A DNA stretch of 64,000 bases. Origin: Paucibacter sp. PLA-PC-4 (GTDB lineage Bacteria > Pseudomonadota > Gammaproteobacteria > Burkholderiales > Burkholderiaceae_C). Shown in pieces: positions 1-6,818 of the stretch (its first letter is position 1; every line of letters starts with the position of its first letter). The DNA lies in contig NZ_JAPFGP010000009.1 in NCBI RefSeq assembly GCF_026241155.1, forward strand, positions 62,001-126,000, read 5' to 3'. The notes under the pieces were generated by a model. That model ran no database searches and was not told where the DNA came from. It was given only the letters and a program-made list of their open reading frames with translations. The position numbers were made by a program, and so were the translations under genes.

Positions 1-362
1 CGCTGGCCGAGCTGGGCCGGCACCGGCTGATCGGTTTCGATGTCGAGACGCCCTTCGTGCGTGCGGCCCGCAAAAGCGTCGGCATTCCCTGGCAGCGCGA
101 GGCCTTCCGGCTGCGCAGCGACAACGATCTGGCCCAGCTCGCGCTGATACGGGCCGGTGCCGGCATCGGCATCTGCCAGGTGGCGCTGGCCCGGCGCGAG
201 CCGGCGCTGCAGCGGGTGCTGCCCGATCAGCTGTCTTTCGTGCTGGAGACCTGGGTCGCGATGCACGAGGACCTGCGCGCCAGCCCAGCCTGCAAGCTCA
301 CGTTCGAGGCCCTGTGCCAGGGCCTGGCGCCGCCTGCGCAATCTCCTGTGCCGCCGCATTGA
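1..362 (+). CDS. LysR-family transcriptional regulator, C-terminal part only
   Basis: The reading frame is open from the left edge of the window, so the N-terminal helix-turn-helix lies outside. What remains (about 119 residues) is the end of a LysR substrate-binding domain: the LALIRAGAGIGICQVALAR stretch and the closing ETWVAMHEDLRASPACK stretch are typical of the last strands and helix of that fold, where the effector-binding lobe packs. The gene converges on, and overlaps by 65 bases, the LysR gene on the opposite strand. The regulated target is not visible here. Confidence 0.85.
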   Translation, partial: LAELGRHRLIGFDVETPFVRAARKSVGIPWQREAFRLRSDNDLAQLALIRAGAGIGICQVALARREPALQRVLPDQLSFVLETWVAMHEDLRASPACKLTFEALCQGLAPPAQSPVPPH

Positions 363-1287
363 GCAGCTCGCGCAGCCAGCGCTGGCCCGGATCCAGCTCG
401 TGGCGGGCGTGCCAGACCTGGCTGATATCGATGCCGACCAGTTCGAAAGGCAGCACCCGGCTGGCCAGCTGAGGCAGGAAGCCGGCGGCTGGCACGAAGC
501 TGCTGGGCAGCACGGTCAGCAGCTCGGACTGGCGCACCGTCAGGCCGGCGGTGAAATAGCTGTTGACCGTCATCACGACCTCGCGCTCGCGGCCGATCAG
601 AGCCAGCGCATCGTCGACGAAGCCGCGCGCGCGGCCGGCAAAGCTGACGCGCAGATGCTGGGCCTGGCAGTAGGCGTCCAGCGTCAGCGCGCCGGGCGCG
701 GCCAGTGGGTGATCGCCGCGCATCACGCAGATGTACTCGGTGGCGTAGAGCGGCGCCAGCCGTATCAGCTCGGCCTCGCCTTGAGAGGCCAGCAGGCCCG
801 GCAGCTCGGGAAAGAAACCGACCGCGACATCGGCCCGGCCCTGTTCCAGCATCTCGCGAGGGTCGCGCGAGGTCAGCGGCACGATCCGCAGCGCCACCCG
901 GATGCCCTCGCGCTGAAAGCGTTTGGCCAGCGCCGGCACGAACAGCGCCGCGGTCGCGTCGGCCATCGCCAGCGTGAAGGCACTGCCAGGCTCGCGGGGA
1001 TCGAAGGTCTGGGGCTCAAAGGCGCGCTGCAGATGGCCCAGCGCGGTGCGCACGATGGGCCACAGCACCTCGGCATGCTCGGTAGGCACCATGCCCGAGG
1101 AGCTCGGGATGAACAGCTCCTCGTTGGTGGCCTCGCGCAGGCGCCGCAAGGCATTGCTGACCGCCGGCTGGGTGATGGACAGCCGCGCGGCAGCCCGGGT
1201 CACATTGCGCTCTTCCATCACCACATCGAATACCCGCAACAGGTTCAGATCCAGGGTACGGAAGTTCAGGGGGCGTGGATTCGACAT
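298..1287 (-). CDS. LysR-family transcriptional regulator
   Basis: A full-length 329-residue LysR protein. Residues about 10-70 carry the winged helix-turn-helix (LNLLRVFDVVMEERNVTRAA, then ITQPAVSNALRRLRE, the recognition helix). The remainder is a periplasmic-binding-like effector domain. The start ATG at 1287 places the HTH 12 residues from the N-terminus, as usual for the family. The protein resembles the NodD/NahR-like branch in length and in the early LDLNLLRVF motif, but the effector cannot be named. It is divergent from the small gene at 1436, which is therefore the most likely local target; the 148-base gap between them would hold its operator. Confidence 0.9.
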   Translation of the reverse strand: MSNPRPLNFRTLDLNLLRVFDVVMEERNVTRAAARLSITQPAVSNALRRLREATNEELFIPSSSGMVPTEHAEVLWPIVRTALGHLQRAFEPQTFDPREPGSAFTLAMADATAALFVPALAKRFQREGIRVALRIVPLTSRDPREMLEQGRADVAVGFFPELPGLLASQGEAELIRLAPLYATEYICVMRGDHPLAAPGALTLDAYCQAQHLRVSFAGRARGFVDDALALIGREREVVMTVNSYFTAGLTVRQSELLTVLPSSFVPAAGFLPQLASRVLPFELVGIDISQVWHARHELDPGQRWLRELLNAAAQEIAQAAPGPGTGPRT

Positions 1288-1435
1288 GTCCGGATGCTAA
1301 ATCCATCACGGGTCATTCGCGACAGTGATACCGCGATTCGGATTCGCAATTGGCGGGTTCTACGTAAAAACCGCAATATCCCACCCATGGATACGGAGCG
1401 CTTGTGCTCTGTCCATACGCAAGAAGGGAAACACC

Positions 1436-1678
1436 ATGTCCACCACCAGCCTCAACCTCCCGCTTCATGTGATGCCGTCCGACGTCGCCCGCGCCAACAG
1501 CGCCCAGGCTTCCGGAGCCCGCCTGATCGCGGCCGGATCGGCGGTGTGGCGCTTCCTGAGCGCCATCGGCGAAGCCCGCGGTCGCCAGACCATCGAAGAG
1601 CTCATCAAGAGCACCGAGATCACCCGCCCCGAGCTGTCGGCCGCGCTGCGCCGCGCCAACAACGGCAACTGGTCCTGA
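1436..1678 (+). CDS. small protein of unknown function (80 aa)
   Basis: I do not recognise this protein. The chosen ATG is preceded by an AAGAAGGGA ribosome binding site about 8 bases upstream; a longer reading frame begins at 1325 but lacks such a site. The product has a low-complexity, Ala-rich N-terminus, a hydrophobic/basic middle (GSAVWRFLSAIGEARGRQTI) and a helical C-terminus ending RRANNGNWS. No signal peptide or clear membrane helix. The basic helix has a loose resemblance to DUF1127-type small proteins, which is not enough to assign it. It ends 4 bases from the stop of the convergent APS kinase gene. Control by the divergent LysR gene is plausible. Confidence 0.6.
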   Translation: MSTTSLNLPLHVMPSDVARANSAQASGARLIAAGSAVWRFLSAIGEARGRQTIEELIKSTEITRPELSAALRRANNGNWS

Positions 1679-1681
1679 GCC

Positions 1682-2227
1682 TCAGCGCCTCACGCCTTGC
1701 AGCACATGGTCCAGCAGGGCCGTGCTGCAGGCCTGAACGGATGCGGTTTCGGTGTCCAGTGTCAAGGAGGGTGCCTCGGGCGCCTCATAGGGCGCCGAGA
1801 TGCCGGTGAACTGCGGGATCTGGCCACTGTTGGCCTTCTTGTAGAGGCCCTTCACATCGCGGGCCTGGCACACCGCCAGCGGGCAGCGAACAAAGACCTC
1901 GACAAACTGCTGCGCCCCGACGATGTTGCGCACCATCGCGCGATCGCTGCGCAGCGGCGAGATGAACGCGGCAATCACCAGTTGCCCCTGCTCCAGCAGC
2001 AGCCGGCTGAGCTCGGCGGCGCGCCTGAGATTCTCGCGGCGCCCCTGCGGCGAAAAGTCCAGATCCGCGCACAGCCCCTGGCGCAGCCGATCACCATCGA
2101 GCAGCACGACAGGCCATTGGGCCTCGCGCAATTGGTGCTGAAGGGCCAGGGCCAGCGTGGACTTGCCCGCACCGGACAGGCCGGTCAGCCAGAACAGCCG
2201 GGCGCTCAGCGGCGAGGGCGTGCTCAT
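1682..2227 (-). CDS. cysC: adenylylsulfate (APS) kinase
   Basis: CysC phosphorylates APS with ATP to give PAPS, the universal sulfate donor for sulfotransferases. At 181 residues it is a stand-alone kinase with every family landmark: Walker A GLSGAGKST (about 16-24), LDGDRLRQGL, ENLRRAAELSRLL, and the substrate segment RDVKGLYKKANSG followed by FTGISAPYEAPEAP. The start overlaps the stop of the HlyD gene by 4 bases (ATGA), so it is the last cistron of the secretion operon. No ATP sulfurylase or sulfate reductase genes lie nearby, so it is not part of an assimilation cluster. I infer that it supplies PAPS to the sulfotransferase encoded upstream in the same operon. Confidence 0.95.
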   Translation of the reverse strand: MSTPSPLSARLFWLTGLSGAGKSTLALALQHQLREAQWPVVLLDGDRLRQGLCADLDFSPQGRRENLRRAAELSRLLLEQGQLVIAAFISPLRSDRAMVRNIVGAQQFVEVFVRCPLAVCQARDVKGLYKKANSGQIPQFTGISAPYEAPEAPSLTLDTETASVQACSTALLDHVLQGVRR

Positions 2228-3414
2228 CGCTCCCCCATTGACTCGGCCAAGGTCTTGCGCAACGGCTTGAGCAAATAGTCCATCAGCGAGCGGTCGCCAG
2301 TCCGGATATCCACCTGGGCCGTCATGCCCGGCAACATCTCCAGCGCCCGGCCAGTGCTGCTGCGCAGCGGAAGCTGCTCCGGCCTAATGCGCACCCGGTA
2401 GAAAGTCTCGACGCCTCGGCTGCTCTCTTCCTTCAGGCTGTCCGCGCTGACATAGGCGACGCGGCCGGCCACCGTGCCATAGATCGTGTAGTCGAAGGCA
2501 TCGAAGCGGACACTGGCTGCCAGACCGGGTTGCACCCGGGCGATGTCGGCCGTGCTGACCTTGGCTTCAATCAGCAGATCGTCGTCGACCGGGATGATTT
2601 GCATCAGTTCCTCGCCGGCACGCAGCACACCGCCCACGGTGGTCACGCGGATGTTCTTCACGATGCCGGGCACGGCAGCGGTGAACACGCTGTCCTGCTG
2701 TTCTTGGCGGCGTCGGTTCAGCACCTGGCTCACCTGGGCCATCTCGTCCTCGGCCTTGGCCAGGTCCACCCGCGCGTCCTCGAGAAACTTGTTGCGGCGG
2801 TTGATCAGACGGGCTTCTGCCTCATTGAGGTTGCGCTGCACCCGGATCAGATCGCTGCCGCTGGCATCGCCGTCCTTGTGCAATTGCTCGATCAGATCCA
2901 GCTCGCGCCGGGCCAGTTGCACCGCCACCGACAGGGTGCGCAACTCCTCGCCCAGCCCGGCCATGCGCTGCACAAACAGCGCACGCTCAACCCTCGCAGT
3001 CTCGGGTGCGCGGGTCGGCAGTTCGGCATCGAAGTCCGGCGCCTTGGCGCCGATGACCTCGGCGCGCAAGCGCGCCGCCTTGGCGCGCAGCCCATAAAGC
3101 CGTGCTTCGGTCTCTCCCACCGAGGCGCCCAGGCGGCTCGGGTCCAGCCGTGCCAGCACCTGACCGGCCACCACCTTGTCGCCCTCTTTGACCAGCAAGG
3201 CCTCCACCACGCCGCCGTCCACCGCCTGGATCAGTTGCACCCTGCTGCTGGCGATCACCTCGCCGCGCGCCTGCGCCACCTCATCGACCCTGAACACCGC
3301 AGCCCAGACCAAGAAGCCCAGCACGGCAAGCAAGGCCGCGATGATCAAACCACCAGAGCCTCGCCGGTGATAGTTCTCCAGCTTTTGTTGCTGGCTCTTC
3401 CCCTCAAACCACAT
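2224..3414 (-). CDS. HlyD-family type I secretion membrane fusion protein
   Basis: Adaptor that links the inner-membrane ABC exporter to the TolC channel. One N-terminal membrane helix (about residues 21-41, GLIIAALLAVLGFLVWAAVF) is followed by a lipoyl-like half motif (VDGGVVEALLVKEGDKVVAGQVLARLD, about 62-92), a long periplasmic coiled coil (about 95-250), the second lipoyl half and a beta-barrel region. 396 residues, normal for the family. The ATG at 3414 overlaps the ABC gene by 11 bases and has a strong GGAGGA site. It couples by overlap to the upstream exporter and the downstream cysC. Confidence 0.95.
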   Translation of the reverse strand: MWFEGKSQQQKLENYHRRGSGGLIIAALLAVLGFLVWAAVFRVDEVAQARGEVIASSRVQLIQAVDGGVVEALLVKEGDKVVAGQVLARLDPSRLGASVGETEARLYGLRAKAARLRAEVIGAKAPDFDAELPTRAPETARVERALFVQRMAGLGEELRTLSVAVQLARRELDLIEQLHKDGDASGSDLIRVQRNLNEAEARLINRRNKFLEDARVDLAKAEDEMAQVSQVLNRRRQEQQDSVFTAAVPGIVKNIRVTTVGGVLRAGEELMQIIPVDDDLLIEAKVSTADIARVQPGLAASVRFDAFDYTIYGTVAGRVAYVSADSLKEESSRGVETFYRVRIRPEQLPLRSSTGRALEMLPGMTAQVDIRTGDRSLMDYLLKPLRKTLAESMGER

Positions 3415-5545
3415 CAAGCTCTCCTCCACGCCGGATCGGCCGCAGCTGCGCGCCGGCCGGCGCCAACAAGCGCGGCAACACGGCAGACGGCGGCCCGTCG
3501 GCCTCGATGGCGCCTTGCCTCATCAATAGCACCCGGGTGGCCAGCTGGGCCGCCTGCAGGGGCCGGTGCGTGGCGACGACCAGGATGTCCTCGGGCCGCA
3601 GCAGGCGCTGCAGTTGGGCCCACACGGCCGCTTCGCTCTGTGCGTCCAGCGCGGCCGTGGGCTCGTCCAGCAGCCAGATGCGGGGCCGCACCAGCATCAC
3701 CCGCGCCAGGGCCACCAACTGGCGCTGGCCGCCCGACAAACCCTCGCCGCCCTCGCTGATCGGCAACTCCATGCCCAGCGGGCTGGATGCGGCCAAGCGG
3801 TCCAGACCCAACTCGCGGCACAGCGTCAGTAGCTCGGTATCGCCGGCCGCACCGGCCAGGCTCAGATTGCTCAGCAGGCTGCCCTTGAACAGCTGGGGTG
3901 TCTGCGGCAGGTAGCCCAACACGCCGGCCAGCACCTGGGGATCGAGCTCCCACAGATCGGCGTCGCCCAAGCGCACCCGACCCTCGCTGGGCCGGTAGAT
4001 GCCGGCCAGCACCTTCAACAAGGTGGACTTGCCGCAGCCGTTAGGGCCAACGAGCAGCACCCGCTCGCCGGCCTGCAAACGCAGCGCGCTGGGCTGCAAC
4101 TGGCGCTGCGGCGAGTCCGCATAGGCAAAACCGGCCTGCTCCAGCTGCAGCGAAGCACGCTCCAGAGCCGGCGCCAGCAGGCGCGCGTCGGGCCGGCGCT
4201 CGGTGCGCAGTGCCAGCACCTGGTGTACCAGCTTGAGCGACTGGGCCACCGACTGCCACTGGCTCAGATACTGCACCGCATGGGCGATCGGCGCGATCAC
4301 CCGGCCGCCCAGCAGGCTGCAGGCGATCAAGCCGCCCATGCTGAGTCGGCCGGCCTCGATCTGCCAGACCCCGACGACGACCGCCGCCACATAGGCCAAG
4401 GTCGAGAGGCTGGCCGTGGCGATGGCGCTGCCGCTGCTGATGGCTTTTTGCCGGATGTTGTAGCCGTCGATCGCAGCGGTAATGGACTGCCACTCCTGCG
4501 CAAAACGCCAGCCCGCATGGCTGGCGCGTATGGTCTCCGCGCCGCGGATGGTGTCCACCAGCAGACCTTGACGTTCGTGGCCGCGCTGCAGCTGCAAGCG
4601 CATCAGCTCGCGCAAGCGCAGCTGGGTCACCCAGCCCAGCAGCAGCGCCAGCGGCAACAGCGCCGCATAAACCCAGCCCACATGGCCGCCGACCACGGCG
4701 ATGAAACCGAGGAACAGCAGCACGAAAGGCAGGTCGGCCAGCGCGAAGACGATGCCCGAGGTGAAGAACTGCCGCACCGCGTCGAGCCCGCCGATCTGGG
4801 CCGCCAGCGTGCCCAGGCTGCGCGGCTGCTGGTCCAGCTGCAGGCTCAACACATGCTCGAACACCTGCTGGGATACCTGCTTGTCGACTGCGCAGGACAG
4901 GCTGTCGATGATGCGCGAGCGCAGGTTCTTCAGCAGCCAGTCCAGCGCGATCACCAGCAGCATGCCGACCACCAGCGTGGTCAGCGTCGCATACGCCAGG
5001 GTCGGCACGACACGGTCATAGACCTGCATCGCGAAGATCGAGGTGGCCACCGCCAGCAGATTGACCAGCACGGTGGCCACGACCACCTTGAACAACCAGC
5101 GCTTGTCGCGCATCAGTGCCTGCCAGACCATGCGGGCAGCCAGATTGCCGGCCAGCGGCGCCCTGCCCTCGGCCGCGCGAGCCGCTGCGGCCTCGACCCG
5201 CAGCCACAGCACCGGCGCGTCGGCTGGCAGCGCGTCGGCCACGCCCGCAACGGCGCCCTGGGCGTCGAGCAGTTGCACCTGGCCGTCGCCACCGCGCAGG
5301 GCCAGGCACCAGCGCTGGCCGTGGCAGACCAGCACCGGCAGGCGGCGCGGATCGAGCCGTCCCCAGCTCAGGCGCACCGGCGCCACACCGCTGACGCGCG
5401 CGCGCTGCAGCTGCTCGCGCAGCGCCTGCGGGCTGGCATCCACCGGGCCTAGCGCGGCCGCTGCCTGAACAAGTTCAGGGGGCAAGCCCAGCGCCTGCAA
5501 CAGCCGGCCCAACACAGCCGCGTCGACCGGCGCTTCCTGTTTCAT
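3404..5545 (-). CDS. type I secretion ABC exporter, LapB-like, with degenerate C39-like domain
   Basis: 713-residue fused permease/ATPase that energises export of the operon's substrate. Residues 1 to about 125 resemble a C39 peptidase-like domain but have no catalytic Cys near the N-terminus and no His/Asp partner, as in LapB/HlyB-type exporters that recognise but do not cut cargo. Six membrane helices span about 150-430. The ATPase has Walker A GPNGCGKST (about 495), signature LSGGQRQ (about 598) and Walker B IWLLDEP (about 620). The ATG at 5545 has an AGGG site and lies 4 bases after the TolC stop; longer upstream starts would run into the TolC gene. Confidence 0.95.
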   Translation of the reverse strand: MKQEAPVDAAVLGRLLQALGLPPELVQAAAALGPVDASPQALREQLQRARVSGVAPVRLSWGRLDPRRLPVLVCHGQRWCLALRGGDGQVQLLDAQGAVAGVADALPADAPVLWLRVEAAAARAAEGRAPLAGNLAARMVWQALMRDKRWLFKVVVATVLVNLLAVATSIFAMQVYDRVVPTLAYATLTTLVVGMLLVIALDWLLKNLRSRIIDSLSCAVDKQVSQQVFEHVLSLQLDQQPRSLGTLAAQIGGLDAVRQFFTSGIVFALADLPFVLLFLGFIAVVGGHVGWVYAALLPLALLLGWVTQLRLRELMRLQLQRGHERQGLLVDTIRGAETIRASHAGWRFAQEWQSITAAIDGYNIRQKAISSGSAIATASLSTLAYVAAVVVGVWQIEAGRLSMGGLIACSLLGGRVIAPIAHAVQYLSQWQSVAQSLKLVHQVLALRTERRPDARLLAPALERASLQLEQAGFAYADSPQRQLQPSALRLQAGERVLLVGPNGCGKSTLLKVLAGIYRPSEGRVRLGDADLWELDPQVLAGVLGYLPQTPQLFKGSLLSNLSLAGAAGDTELLTLCRELGLDRLAASSPLGMELPISEGGEGLSGGQRQLVALARVMLVRPRIWLLDEPTAALDAQSEAAVWAQLQRLLRPEDILVVATHRPLQAAQLATRVLLMRQGAIEADGPPSAVLPRLLAPAGAQLRPIRRGGELDVV

Positions 5546-5549
5546 CGTT

Positions 5550-6818
5550 TCATCCCTCATGCAATGGTGCGCCGCTCTGTGCAAGGCCGGCCAGCGCATC
5601 GAGCGCACCGGCGATGGCCTGGATCTGCAGCGCCTGCGTCAAGCGCTCGGAACGCACCTGGGCTTGCTGCAGGCGCTGCTCGAACAGCTCGCGCTGGATG
5701 TTCAGCACATCCAGCCAGCTCTTGGTGCCGGCTTCGAACTGGCGTTTGTACGACTGCAGCAGGGCCGCGAGCTCGGCCACCGACTCAGCCTGCAGGTCCA
5801 GCAACTCGGTCTGCAGGCGATGCTGGGCCAGCAGGCGCTGCAGCCGGCGTTGGACCTCGCTGCGCGCTGCCGCCAGATCCTGGCGCGCGGCTTCCAGCTG
5901 GGCCGAGGCCTGAGCGCTGCGGCTGCGCGTGGTCAGGCCCATGCCGTCCAGGCTGGCCTCGAACACCAGGCTGAGCTGCTGGTCGTTGCGCCCTCCTGCC
6001 GGGCGGGCGGCCTCGGCCTGCAGATAGATCGTCGGCATGGCGGCGCTGCGCGTTTGCAGCATGGCTGCTTCGGCACGGGCGATCTGGGCCTGGCGCAGGC
6101 GCAGATCGGCACTGGCCGACAGGCCTTGGGACAGCAGCTGCTCGGCCGGTGCCAGCTCGGCCAATTCGGCTGCGGGCGGCAGCTCCGCAGCGATCTCGTC
6201 CTGGGTCAGTGCGCTCAACTCGGTACGCGCGATCGCCAGCTCGGCCTGCTGGGACTGCTCACGCGAGCGTGCCTGTGCCAGGCGGGTGGCAGCCAGGCCG
6301 ACATCGGCGCGCGAGGCCAATTGGCCCCGCTCGCGGCGCTGGATCTGTTCGTGCAGGGCCTGGTGAGCCTGGGTGTTGTCGCGCGCGATCTGCAGGCGTT
6401 CACGCTGGCCCAGCACCAGCGCATAGGCCGCCGCCGTCTGCTCGAGCAGCTGGCGCTGCACGCGCAGCAGGTCGGCCCGCTCGCTGTCGGTGCCGGCATC
6501 GGCCAGGCGGATGCCGTCCTCGATGCGACCGAAGCTCCATACCGGCTGGCGCGCCCGCAGGCTGTAGGGCAGTTGGCCGCCGGCATTGCCGCGCCCCTCC
6601 TGGCCCTGGGCCTGCAGCGTGAGGCTGGGGAAACGCTGCGCACGGGCAGCGTCGGCTGCATGGCCCTGGGCCTGAAGCTCGGCGCTCTTGCCCGCCACCG
6701 AGGGGTGTCGGCTCAGCGCCAAGCGCAGGGCCTGCTCAAGACCGTCGGGACCCAGGGGCTGTGCCATTGCGGGCGCGCAGCCCAGCGCCGCCGCCAGAAT
6801 CAGCCACAGAGCTCTCAT
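5550..6818 (-). CDS. TolC-family outer membrane channel protein
   Basis: Outer-membrane exit duct of the type I secretion system. The chosen start gives a clean signal peptide (MRALWLILAAALGCAPAMAQ, cut after AMA or MAQ); 422 residues. The mature protein is almost entirely long amphipathic helices rich in Ala, Gln and Arg, with two homologous halves as in TolC trimers (LxxALxxHPSVxxxxxxLQA type repeat near the N-terminus, LRQAQIARAEAAMLQTRSAA in the second half). The ATG overlaps the stop of the upstream TPR-sulfotransferase gene by 4 bases, so the two are translationally coupled. Confidence 0.93.
   Translation of the reverse strand: MRALWLILAAALGCAPAMAQPLGPDGLEQALRLALSRHPSVAGKSAELQAQGHAADAARAQRFPSLTLQAQGQEGRGNAGGQLPYSLRARQPVWSFGRIEDGIRLADAGTDSERADLLRVQRQLLEQTAAAYALVLGQRERLQIARDNTQAHQALHEQIQRRERGQLASRADVGLAATRLAQARSREQSQQAELAIARTELSALTQDEIAAELPPAAELAELAPAEQLLSQGLSASADLRLRQAQIARAEAAMLQTRSAAMPTIYLQAEAARPAGGRNDQQLSLVFEASLDGMGLTTRSRSAQASAQLEAARQDLAAARSEVQRRLQRLLAQHRLQTELLDLQAESVAELAALLQSYKRQFEAGTKSWLDVLNIQRELFEQRLQQAQVRSERLTQALQIQAIAGALDALAGLAQSGAPLHEG

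Noticed and set aside
1288-1435. Repeated ATTCGC segments between the LysR gene and the small gene as a LysR operator
   Set aside because: The arms are imperfect and the T-N11-A pattern is too loose to separate from chance.
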